The notes beneath the pieces were generated by a model. The model did not search any database. It was given only the letters and a program-made list of their open reading frames with translations, and was not told the origin of the DNA. A DNA stretch of 64,000 nt from Symsagittifera roscoffensis (taxonomy: Eukaryota > Xenacoelomorpha > Acoela > Convolutidae): positions 6,865,472 through 6,929,471 of the forward strand of contig NC_087069.1 in NCBI RefSeq assembly GCF_963678635.1, given 5' to 3'. This document shows, in pieces, positions 9,705 through 18,600 of this stretch (position 1 is the first letter of the stretch; each line of letters begins with the position of its first letter). Both the position numbers and the translations under genes were made by a program.

Positions 9705-10835
9705 ATCAAAAATCTATCAAAAATTGCTACCCAACAGTCACAAAGTCAGTCTTCACCGACATCATCCCAAGATAACCCAACAACACCTTCAACTACTCAA
9801 AACCCTCAAACATCTACACGAATTTCTTTTCAAGATAATCCATACACTTTTGAAGAACGACACGCTCGTTTATCTGAACCACTAGAACCAGTTCAACGAC
9901 AAGCATCTCTAAGTGAACCAACATATAACCTATACCCAACACTACCACAAGAACTAAGTAGAATACGACACCTTAGTCAGAACCAAAACACAACAGAAAT
10001 AAATAGACAAATTATACATCCTCGACGAAATAGAAATTTTCAAACTCCCCGAGTTCATTTTGAAATACCTCAATCACCATCACAAAGCACTCCAGAAAAT
10101 CCCACTGGTATTACACCAGAAACCCCTACACTTTTTTCACAACGAAGCACTTCAAGCCTACCCTCAGATTACTTAGGTTCAACACCAACATCTGAACAAA
10201 TACGTGAAAATCCTTTCAACCCCACAAACCAAACATCACGATTACCATATTGGACAACATATTCATTCACACAAGGTGAACCAAATTTAATCAATGACCC
10301 CATAGACATTTCTACAGATACAACATCTTCATCACTACCCGAAACATTATCACTTCCATCAACACCATCGATTAGTCAAATTTCACCGACACCTCTTAAC
10401 TTAAATTTTCCAAACAATCTCGACGCAAGATACCGAGAACAATCATTAACAAATATTCCTTTAAGATTAGATTGGAATACATTTACAGCACCTCCACCAT
10501 TATTTGGACAACATCTAGAAAGTAACCGCCTTCATAACTGGGCACTTAATAGATTACAATATCGCCAAGATATTCACGACGATATCCGTGATCACAATAT
10601 CCAAATACTCCAACAAAACAGTTTACAATTAAAGTTTGAAATCACAGTTAAGTTAAACAACATTACTCAACATCCCTACCCATTAAACCCACCAAACATA
10701 ACAGCTCAATCACTACCACCACCGTTTATAACTACTGAAGTAATATATAAATACGACAGATATACCAAAAACACAATTGGTTACATTACATTTTATAACC
10801 CATACTCAGGATTATCATACACATGTATATTCTAA
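9705..10835 (+). CDS. 376-codon open frame with no ATG, unknown, just upstream of Env
   Basis: After two stops at 9699 and 9702 the phase stays open for 376 codons to the TAA at 10833-10835, and it contains no methionine codon. The first two thirds are Ser/Thr/Pro/Gln-rich and look disordered. The last third has mixed, folded-looking sequence (for example RLDWNTFTAPPPLF). An open frame this long in AT-rich DNA, with protein-like composition, is unlikely to be chance. The missing ATG means it must be reached by splicing, by a non-AUG start or as part of a fusion, or the start has been lost. It overlaps the Env ATG by 13 bases. No known family. Confidence 0.5.
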   Translation: MKNLSKIATQQSQSQSSPTSSQDNPTTPSTTQNPQTSTRISFQDNPYTFEERHARLSEPLEPVQRQASLSEPTYNLYPTLPQELSRIRHLSQNQNTTEINRQIIHPRRNRNFQTPRVHFEIPQSPSQSTPENPTGITPETPTLFSQRSTSSLPSDYLGSTPTSEQIRENPFNPTNQTSRLPYWTTYSFTQGEPNLINDPIDISTDTTSSSLPETLSLPSTPSISQISPTPLNLNFPNNLDARYREQSLTNIPLRLDWNTFTAPPPLFGQHLESNRLHNWALNRLQYRQDIHDDIRDHNIQILQQNSLQLKFEITVKLNNITQHPYPLNPPNITAQSLPPPFITTEVIYKYDRYTKNTIGYITFYNPYSGLSYTCIF

Positions 10836-12916
10836 TATTATTAGTTTTTCTCCAACTCCTTTTTCTAGTAACCTCAAATCAAAACATCAACCCTTCCCCC
10901 CGCACAGGACCCCAAGATTTACTAGTAACACATTACGATTGTGAAGAAAACGAACAAAAAACACTACACAAGTATGCAATAAATCAAGTATCACAATGTG
11001 AAACAGAACCACAAGCTATAGAAACCACAAATGTAATAGCAACACTCTATTCAAAAGCCCGAGCAACAACAGTTACAGGTTATAAATTCACAGCAACATT
11101 TTCCGAAAAGAAAGTACATTGTTCACAAGTCTCGAACGGAAATAAAAACCGACTTGACCATGAATCATTCTATCACAGTAATATAGAACGTCTTTTACAT
11201 CTCAATCCCGACGATTGTAAAAATGAATTACTTAGACTAAACATCACACAAAATAAAAACTCCGAAAGAAAGTTAGTATATTTTCAAGTTTTTTCAGACT
11301 CTGTACATCAATCACAACTTGAAAGACACCAAGGACATATAAAACTAGACGACAAATACCCGTATAACGGCGCACACGGACAATTAACCTATGACCTACA
11401 CGATAAACATTGGATACCACACATTGGTATAAATAACCCATCAAACTGCAAAGCAGACACAAAAAATAAAGGATACCAAGAAATAATGTTTTTCGATTGG
11501 AAAATACAACTCGAAAAAATACAACTCACACGAGATTTATCAGATAACACAATGATCTATCAAGGAATCCGATTACCTTGTAAAAATGATCAAGGTTATT
11601 GCGACCCTACAACGAGAACACAAGCAACAATTGTTTGGTTCCCCGAAGACACATGTACAACATTTCAAGTAGCAAAAATACACGCTCGTATGATAAAATT
11701 TCACGAAAAATACTTTATACAATCAATTCCATATGAACAAGTACATCCATCACGAAAACAAAGTACTAATTTTAGAAACATACACAATATAGAAAATAAA
11801 TTGACACGTTTTCAAATATATCAAGAAACAGAACTTGCATGTAAATACAGGAATCCACTTCACAAAACACAATACTCTGAAATATTAGTTGAATACGAAA
11901 AAGGATTCGACATGACCACTGGAAAAATAAAAATTGACCCATATGCCACAGGTCATCCTCCAAACGAAGGAACATCATATATACCAGTAAATTTTCAAAA
12001 AAGTAACGGACAACCTGGTGGACATCTAAAGCCCCATGACACTAGAAGCACACGTTTACAAGAATTATCACTAATGAATACTACATATTCCGGTAATATC
12101 CACTATGATATTCATTTAGATATGAAACTAGATTATGCAATTAGCCGAATTTTTCAAGAAATGTCACTCTCCGAATTAGAAACACTACACCAACTATGCG
12201 AATTAGAACGAACACAAATATTACAACCACTTGCACTAGCAGTATTAAAAATACCCTACGCAGGATACTTATTATCAGGAAATAGATCAAATTTTTTAGA
12301 CTATGAAGGAAACATCTTATGGTTTTATAATTGCACTATAAAAGTATCACCACTATACGTTTTTGAAGATAAACGATGTTATAAAAGAATCCCTATCTTT
12401 TATAAGAATAAAGTACATTTCGTGGATACACTTTCACGAAGAACCTATTTCTGGGATACCGCAGTCCCATTTGGATCAGAAAATAGCCACAATGTAGTAC
12501 AACTAAACCCTGATGAAAATAAATATTACCTTCTCACTCCATATCCCACATTAATGCAATCACTCAAAAAATTTTCACCAGAAAGCATTCGCGCTATTGC
12601 TCGAAACCCAAATATAGACTTACAATCAATAGGAATATATTCAAAATCAGATATTCAACATCACATTAGAACACAACAATTCCAAGAATTATTAACACAA
12701 ATGGACACTATACAAAGGCAATCAATTGACCAAAATCTACGCAAACTTGCAGAAACCGCAGGATTTGCCGATATCTACACGCAAGACTATAGCGGATATT
12801 TTAAAGACATTAAAGATTATATATATCTAAACGGTGAAAAATACCGTCCCCAAGATATATCACCAATCAACATTTTAGCTTTGTTACACTCAAAAATGAA
12901 ATCCTTGATTTTCTAG
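10823..12916 (+). CDS. env: Env-like glycoprotein ectodomain, 697 aa
   Basis: The ATG at 10823 is followed by a strong signal peptide (ILILLVFLQLLFLV, residues 3-16). The rest is a secreted-type protein with scattered Cys and N-glycosylation sites. A Cys/Glu-rich conserved-looking block begins CELERTQILQ at residue 459, with GNRSNFLD at 486 and paired Cys soon after. It sits directly after pol and the small frames, where retroviral env lies. The frame ends without a membrane anchor. A good anchor lies in the next frame down and overlaps this one by 79 bases. The C-terminal block reminds me of class III-like fusion glycoproteins that retroelements have captured from negative-strand RNA viruses, but I cannot verify this. 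No clear furin site was seen. Confidence 0.65.
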   Translation: MYILILLVFLQLLFLVTSNQNINPSPRTGPQDLLVTHYDCEENEQKTLHKYAINQVSQCETEPQAIETTNVIATLYSKARATTVTGYKFTATFSEKKVHCSQVSNGNKNRLDHESFYHSNIERLLHLNPDDCKNELLRLNITQNKNSERKLVYFQVFSDSVHQSQLERHQGHIKLDDKYPYNGAHGQLTYDLHDKHWIPHIGINNPSNCKADTKNKGYQEIMFFDWKIQLEKIQLTRDLSDNTMIYQGIRLPCKNDQGYCDPTTRTQATIVWFPEDTCTTFQVAKIHARMIKFHEKYFIQSIPYEQVHPSRKQSTNFRNIHNIENKLTRFQIYQETELACKYRNPLHKTQYSEILVEYEKGFDMTTGKIKIDPYATGHPPNEGTSYIPVNFQKSNGQPGGHLKPHDTRSTRLQELSLMNTTYSGNIHYDIHLDMKLDYAISRIFQEMSLSELETLHQLCELERTQILQPLALAVLKIPYAGYLLSGNRSNFLDYEGNILWFYNCTIKVSPLYVFEDKRCYKRIPIFYKNKVHFVDTLSRRTYFWDTAVPFGSENSHNVVQLNPDENKYYLLTPYPTLMQSLKKFSPESIRAIARNPNIDLQSIGIYSKSDIQHHIRTQQFQELLTQMDTIQRQSIDQNLRKLAETAGFADIYTQDYSGYFKDIKDYIYLNGEKYRPQDISPINILALLHSKMKSLIF

Positions 12917-13440
12917 GATGGCCCTACTACATCTTAGAAAAATTGACTATTTTATACGCAATGTTTAACTTTATTGGATTTCTTTTCTCACTTTTAAAAG
13001 GAATTTACAACACATGTGCTATACACACACAAGTAAATAGACAAGCAAGCGTAGCACGCATACTCTTTGCAGGATTTTTTGGAATTTTTTCTACATCTAT
13101 AAACAAAATTCTTTTAGACGCACAAATAAAAGAATACAACACAAAAATAGCAACACGACAAAACACATACGACGAAGAACATAACAATGTAGACACAACG
13201 CCAACGGCACCACAATTACCACCCCTACCACATAACCATCCACTATCCCTAGTCCCACGAAATTTTCGAAATTTAGCAATCACACATAATCCAAATTTTC
13301 GACTAACCACATCACAAAGTCCCATCCAACATATAATGACACACCAGTCACAGGATGATAATACTTATGAACAAATTATTGAACAACCCTATACCACCGC
13401 TTTTCAGTCTCAAAATAATCATTTTTTTAGCCCACGATGA
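12838..13440 (+). CDS. Membrane-anchor and cytoplasmic-tail frame downstream of Env
   Basis: This phase opens at 12838 inside env and runs to the TGA at 13438-13440. The first ATG is at 12961, but conserved-looking sequence starts earlier (LGWPYYILEKL). It holds a strong hydrophobic segment (MFNFIGFLFSLLKGIY) and a second one (ILFAGFFGIFS), then a polar Pro/His/Gln-rich tail. I read it as the transmembrane and tail part of Env, displaced by one base relative to the ectodomain frame. It could also be a separately started membrane protein. Its stop overlaps the start of the next ORF as ATGA (13437-13440). Confidence 0.55.
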   Translation, partial: KIPSPRYITNQHFSFVTLKNEILDFLGWPYYILEKLTILYAMFNFIGFLFSLLKGIYNTCAIHTQVNRQASVARILFAGFFGIFSTSINKILLDAQIKEYNTKIATRQNTYDEEHNNVDTTPTAPQLPPLPHNHPLSLVPRNFRNLAITHNPNFRLTTSQSPIQHIMTHQSQDDNTYEQIIEQPYTTAFQSQNNHFFSPR

Positions 13441-15182
13441 GCCGACAACTTGGATCCCTACACCGATCAAATTCCCACCCAACCAATCTCACCTCTCCAA
13501 TCCCAATAATACCACTTTTTGCTTTTCCGCCACCCGATTTCCCACCTAGTTATGTAACATCAGGCATGAATTCCGACACCAATTCACACATCTCAGTTTT
13601 ATACTCCACCTCACAACTCAATAACCCGAATATTGAAATCCCCGATGAATTCGCCGATTCAGAACCATCCCCATCCAATAATTTTGATAACTCTTCAAAT
13701 TTTTCTCAACCCCCTTTTCAACCTATATTATCAAATAACCCTGACCCAATCAATTCCACACCCTCTTATGCTTCCCAAGTTACCCCAACCTACTCCTCAT
13801 TTCATTCTGACCAATCATCTCATTCTCCAGACACCCCCCGAATCTCCCCAGAGCTAGATAACTTTATTACCCTCCAACAACAACCCTACCACCTTCACAC
13901 CCCAACCATAAACCAAATCTCCTCCACAATAAATTCATCCAACCCCCCTACCCCTACACCCTCTTCAAATTATACTGAATCATTAGCACCGTCATCCACA
14001 TCTACTGAATCTTCACTCAACACTAATAGAGCTTACCGCACTTTTAAAAGAAAGTTCCCCAACCATCCTTTCCCAGCAAAACCAGGAACAGCCCGTGAAT
14101 ACATCAACCATCCCAAGCATACTAACACAAAAGAATTTTTAGCTATCACCTTACCCTCATTCCCACAATACACCTTAAACACCCCTCACGACACTAACGA
14201 AACACGCAGCTTTGTAGACGAATACGTTTTAATGCCCACTCTCTCTTGGACCTCATATTATCATTTTACTAATCCTCTTTGCTTACCTTTATCTAGCACT
14301 CACATCGATATAGAGCGAAATAAAGACATGCTATATCGACTCACTACACCACTAACCGCTAGACAATTTACTTACATTGGATATAAAAAATCACTAAAAA
14401 CACACACTGCACCTAGAGCTAATGAATATACACTAGAATACTATGATCACAACATCATCAGAGCTAACCAAGATCAATTCTTAGACGACGATCGCTTTGC
14501 TAATCCACAAATCACCGAAAAATTTTTCATCAAGACACCATATGTATTTACACTAAACATCTTCGACCGTAAGTTTGACCACATTATTTCAGAAGCACTA
14601 ACAGACACACAAGCATACGAAAGTTTTAAGGAACGCTTCCAAATATTTTCACTAACCTTTCATTTCCTTGCACCACACGAAAGAGATTTGCACTGCTCAC
14701 ACGATATTATGTTGCGCACTAAACAAACCCACACATATAGTTATTATCGTTTCATCCAAAATCACTTTGACCTACACACACCCTCTAGACAACCACACCA
14801 TCGTTTTCAATTCATTAATTCCAAATACACTTCACCATTTTTTCTAAATTTCACATATTGCATTAAAGATACTAACCTTCATGGTATTCTTCGCAATTAT
14901 GATCCCATAACCCAAATGTACATCTTCTGTCCCATCACCAAGACCTTCAACGCCGAAGAATCCCGACCCTTCCTTATCCCGCACGAGTTTGTACAACCTA
15001 TAGAAATCCCAATATTAGAATTCATCCACAACACTAAATTCAATCACAAATTATATAATCTAATCCAAAACACACCTTATGAGTTTGCAGTTGGCACTGA
15101 CGAACTAACCACCATTAAGGCACTTCAATTGCTTTTTTTCCCCGACGACTTTTTTCCCCACGGTTTTTTCCCCGACGACTAA
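13437..15182 (+). CDS. Unknown 581-aa protein, last ORF of E1
   Basis: The ATG at 13437 overlaps the previous stop (ATGA). Residues 1-200 are Ser/Pro/Thr/Asn-rich and probably disordered. Residues 200-560 look folded, with many aromatic residues and His, and no Cys cluster or known catalytic motif that I can name. The C-terminus ends in a repeated FFPDD/FFPHG motif made by a T6C4 DNA repeat. Few Ty3/gypsy elements carry a gene after env, so this is an accessory protein of unknown job. An uninterrupted frame of this length next to broken neighbours suggests it was under selection until recently. Confidence 0.6.
   Translation: MSRQLGSLHRSNSHPTNLTSPIPIIPLFAFPPPDFPPSYVTSGMNSDTNSHISVLYSTSQLNNPNIEIPDEFADSEPSPSNNFDNSSNFSQPPFQPILSNNPDPINSTPSYASQVTPTYSSFHSDQSSHSPDTPRISPELDNFITLQQQPYHLHTPTINQISSTINSSNPPTPTPSSNYTESLAPSSTSTESSLNTNRAYRTFKRKFPNHPFPAKPGTAREYINHPKHTNTKEFLAITLPSFPQYTLNTPHDTNETRSFVDEYVLMPTLSWTSYYHFTNPLCLPLSSTHIDIERNKDMLYRLTTPLTARQFTYIGYKKSLKTHTAPRANEYTLEYYDHNIIRANQDQFLDDDRFANPQITEKFFIKTPYVFTLNIFDRKFDHIISEALTDTQAYESFKERFQIFSLTFHFLAPHERDLHCSHDIMLRTKQTHTYSYYRFIQNHFDLHTPSRQPHHRFQFINSKYTSPFFLNFTYCIKDTNLHGILRNYDPITQMYIFCPITKTFNAEESRPFLIPHEFVQPIEIPILEFIHNTKFNHKLYNLIQNTPYEFAVGTDELTTIKALQLLFFPDDFFPHGFFPDD
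15132..15180 (+). repeat. Triplicated T6C4 motif at the 3' end of E1
   Basis: TTTTTTCCCC occurs three times in 48 bases, followed by GACGAC, ACGG and GACGAC. The complementary strand reads as three purine runs. A purine tract on the coding strand would be expected for plus-strand priming, so the orientation is wrong for this element. It is more likely a local slippage repeat. Confidence 0.5.
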
Positions 15183-15185
15183 CAG

Positions 15186-15263
15186 GTAAGTATGAATTAA
15201 AAGTATATTACTAACTAATTACAATATTAAAAACTCGCCATTCTTTATCCATGTTTTCTTTAG
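15186..15263 (+). other. Possible 78-nt intron just after the last E1 ORF
   Basis: AG/GTAAGTATG at 15185/15186 is a near-perfect 5' splice site. TACTAAC at about 15,209 is a classical branch point, and ATGTTTTCTTTAG ending at 15,263 is a pyrimidine-rich acceptor. All three are correctly ordered and spaced (branch A to AG about 49 nt). The donor lies three bases past the TAA of the 581-aa ORF, so splicing would not change that stop. It may be a 3'-UTR intron or join to another donor in spliced RNA. Confidence 0.45.
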
Positions 15264-15461
15264 ATTTTTAGTCTTCATCCGACAATCATCTACAAAATCC
15301 ACAAAAGACAAATAAAAATCGAAAATTTCATCAAACAATTTTAAAATTCTATTAATCCTTTACACTTATAAATTTAATAAATTTAATACCAATGCAGTAA
15401 ATTCATTTATAAAATTTTTCCCCCACAAGCAGTAAATCAAATTATGATGAAAATTTGTAAC
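15264..15461. other. AT-rich stretch before the gap, no gene seen
   Basis: I see no ORF, repeat or element terminus that I can support here. If E1 has a 3' LTR it may begin in this stretch and continue into the gap. Confidence 0.5.
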
Positions 15462-15661
15462 NNNNNNNNNNNNNNNNNNNNNNNNNNNNNNNNNNNNNNN
15501 NNNNNNNNNNNNNNNNNNNNNNNNNNNNNNNNNNNNNNNNNNNNNNNNNNNNNNNNNNNNNNNNNNNNNNNNNNNNNNNNNNNNNNNNNNNNNNNNNNNN
15601 NNNNNNNNNNNNNNNNNNNNNNNNNNNNNNNNNNNNNNNNNNNNNNNNNNNNNNNNNNNNN
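15462..15661. other. Assembly gap (200 N)
   Basis: Exactly 200 N, probably a gap of arbitrary size. The sequence on either side differs in character (E1 to the left, degenerate repeat to the right), so continuity across it is not assured. Confidence 0.99.
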
Positions 15662-15699
15662 TTTTATATAGAGTCCTCGAGAGATCAATTACTTCATCA

Positions 15700-18600
15700 A
15701 ATTTGGGAGATCTATTATTTATCGAGAGATCTATTATTTCATCAAATTCTGAGAAAGTAATTTTGAACATAGAGCTAAGTGTTAGATTTTGACGTGAAGA
15801 GTTGAAAATTTTCAGGTGAAGAAAATGACGATGACCCTTTCACAACAGAAGGTGCTCCAATTCTGTCAGAAAAACTCCTTTAAACTGAGAGAAGCTGATG
15901 TTGGATTAAGGAACTAATATTTAGATTTCTTCATTTTTGTTTGATGGATGAACCATCGCCAGGAGTTTGAAAGAAAACTTCCATAAATAGAGATAATAAT
16001 CTCCTGAAACAGGGGTGCTGAAGAAAGAAACTTTAGAGGAGGAAAATGATTGTAATATAGTTCAGAAAGTGCTGAAAAAAAAAAATGGAAAAACTTGAGG
16101 GTGAGTGTATTGCAAAAAACTGCTATAGAAGCGCTTACAGTTTGATAATATTCAGAGAAACATCTCGGAGACTCCAGTTTCGTTTGACATAACGTTGTGA
16201 GCATCAAATTTTTATTGAAATATTTTGGTTATTTTATATAACAAAGTAAGGCTGTTTCAATGGGAAGAACGTTTCGACGTAAAGAGGTGAGAAAAACGAA
16301 ATTTAAGCAAAGGGTGTTTGAGAAAAATTGGAGAAGTTTGGGGTAAGTATATAGCGAATTACTTGCTCTCGTTTTCTAAAACAGATGATGCCTTCAATTT
16401 TGCAAAAAAATAGACAGTGCCTCCAGAAAACGAACGATTAGTTCGCTCAATGCTGCAGGACAGTTTGTTAGATTAAGGAGCAATTGATAGGTGTCTCATG
16501 AAATCGAAACAAAAACCTAATTGTAGATTGTGGCACTAAAACTTATATTTCTCGAATTTGTGCGACTGCCTCAACTTTTTCTATGACTGGAGGCACCGAG
16601 TTCAAGAGTTCGAAAGAAAAATTTTATTAAATTGCCGAACCTATAGCTGGATTATTCGAGGTAAATAAAAAATTTCTACAGTTTTATGGGGATGCCTACA
16701 GTTAAATCGAGAGAAATGGAAACTCCAATAATTCGAGAAAAATTGATGTTAGATTATGGAGTTAAATGTCAGATTTTGAGGTGAAGAGGTAAAAACTTTC
16801 AATTGAAGAAAATGACGATAAACTTTTAAACAGGTGCCATCAATTTTGTAAAAAAAGAATGTGCTTCCAGTTTTGTACGAATGGAGAGAAGAGTTTAATG
16901 ATTTTGCTAGATAAACTCTATTAAATTGAGTGAAACTGGTATTAGACTATGGAGCTAATTGTTAGTTTTATCCAGATTTGTGTGCATGCTTCCAGTTAAA
17001 TCGAGAGAAACTAAAAGTCCATCATGTCGAGAGACACCAATTTGATTATGGAGCTAATCAAATCAAACAATCAATCAGCTCCAAAATCAAACCTTAGTTT
17101 CTCCGATTTGATGGATTTTTAGGTTTTCTCGGTTTAACTGGAGGCATCCATACAAAGCTGGAGAAATCTAAAACTTTGCTCCATATTCTAACATGAGCTT
17201 CTCTCGATTTATTGAAGTTTTTCTATCAAAATCTTCACATAATTGTCTCCAGTCATACAAAACTGAAAGCTCAATCTTTTTTAATGAAATTGGAGGCATA
17301 TTCTGTTTTAAAAAGTTATCCCATTTTTTTCTTCCCATAATTTTCTTCTCTTCTTTTCGAAATCTTACGTTTAGCTCCATAATCTAATATTAAGATATCT
17401 TCATTTTGCTGGTGGAAGCTAGAATTTTTTCTTGGAGACACCGAAGGCAGAACTACCTTTGATAAAAACGATGAGGAGGCAGCTCGTCAATACAACGTTT
17501 CTTATATCATTTTAAATAGTTAAGATAATGTATAATGCTTTTATTACTTTATATACAAAAGGTGAAAACAGTAGCAGTTTGAAAGTGTTGAAGTTTTTGA
17601 AGTAAAAAGTTGAAAAAGTTGAGTTGAAGAAAACACAAAATAATCTGCTTAAGCTAAAGTTGCTTACAAAAAACTGGAAAATTTGGGGATGAGTATGACT
17701 CGAATTACTTATTTTTGATTTCTAACACAGAGAGTGCCTCCAGTTTTGTATAAAACAGAGGGTGCTTCTTCCATAAAATTAGAGATTATTTCCACTAAAC
17801 AGGCAGAACTTAAGATTAAATTATGGCTTAAATTGTTAGGTGTTTCATGAAATTGAAACAAAAACTCGAGTAAATCGGGAGAACCTTATAGTAGATTATG
17901 GCGTTAAATCTGAAATTTCTCTAAATTCTATGACTGCCTCAAATTTTGTATGACTGGAGGCACCGAAGTCAAGAATGTGAATGAAAACTTTTCTAAAATG
18001 AGACACCTGATGTTGGATTATAGAGCTGAATGTTATATTTCTCCGTTTTGCATAGATGCCTCCAGTTAAATTGTCAGAGCCTATGTCTTCATCAAGTAGA
18101 CATAAGCTAATGTTAAAGCGCGAAGTTAAATTTTTGGTTTCGAGTTGTAGAGATGGAATTTTCGAAGGTGAATATGGTCTTCAAAAACAGGCGCTTCAAA
18201 ATTTGTAACGATAAAGAGAGTGCGTCCAGTTTTGTAGGACTGGAGGCGGTGTAAAATTTTTGAAAGAAAAACTCCATTAAATCGAGAAAAGCTGATGTTA
18301 GATTATGGAGCTAAGTGTTAGGTGTTTCAAGTGTTCGAAATAAAACAGTAGATTATGGAGCTAAAAAGTAGTTTTCTTCAGTTTTGTTTGTATGTCTCCA
18401 ACAAACCGAAAGAATTTAAAACTCCAACAAATTGAGAGAAACTATTGTTTGATTATGGAGTTAGTTTCAAGGTGAAGAAGTGAAAATCTCGAGATTGGTG
18501 AAGAAGTGTTTGGCCTCAGTTTTGAGAAAACAATTTTTGCCCTCACTTTCGTAAAACTGAGGACGCCTCTAGTTTCTTAAAGACAGAGGGTGCCCCGATT

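Larger units (their letters stand above)
1..15264 (+). mobile_element. E1: envelope-bearing Ty3/gypsy-like retroelement (endogenous-retrovirus-like), left end missing
   Basis: A run of plus-strand reading frames reads pre-gag, gag (CCHC knuckle), pol (protease-RT-RNase H-integrase), two small membrane proteins, an ATG-less frame, an Env-like ectodomain, a membrane-anchor frame and a 581-aa unknown protein. The gag-pro-RT-RNaseH-IN order and the D,D(35)E integrase are typical of Ty3/gypsy elements and retroviruses. Base composition is distinctive throughout: AT-rich, with G the rarest base on the coding strand, unlike the later minus-strand elements. No LTR was recognised. The left end lies outside the window, and the right end is set by the last ORF plus a possible intron. 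Stops at 744, 1263 and 3527 and frame changes near 3132 and 12,890 mean this copy is either decayed or carries sequencing errors. The boundaries are approximate. Confidence 0.8.

Noticed and set aside
15132..15180. T6C4 repeats considered as the polypurine tract of E1
   Set aside because: The purines are on the wrong strand for a plus-strand element.
15366..15770. Open frames running through the run of N
   Set aside because: They are open only because N cannot encode a stop. No evidence of coding.
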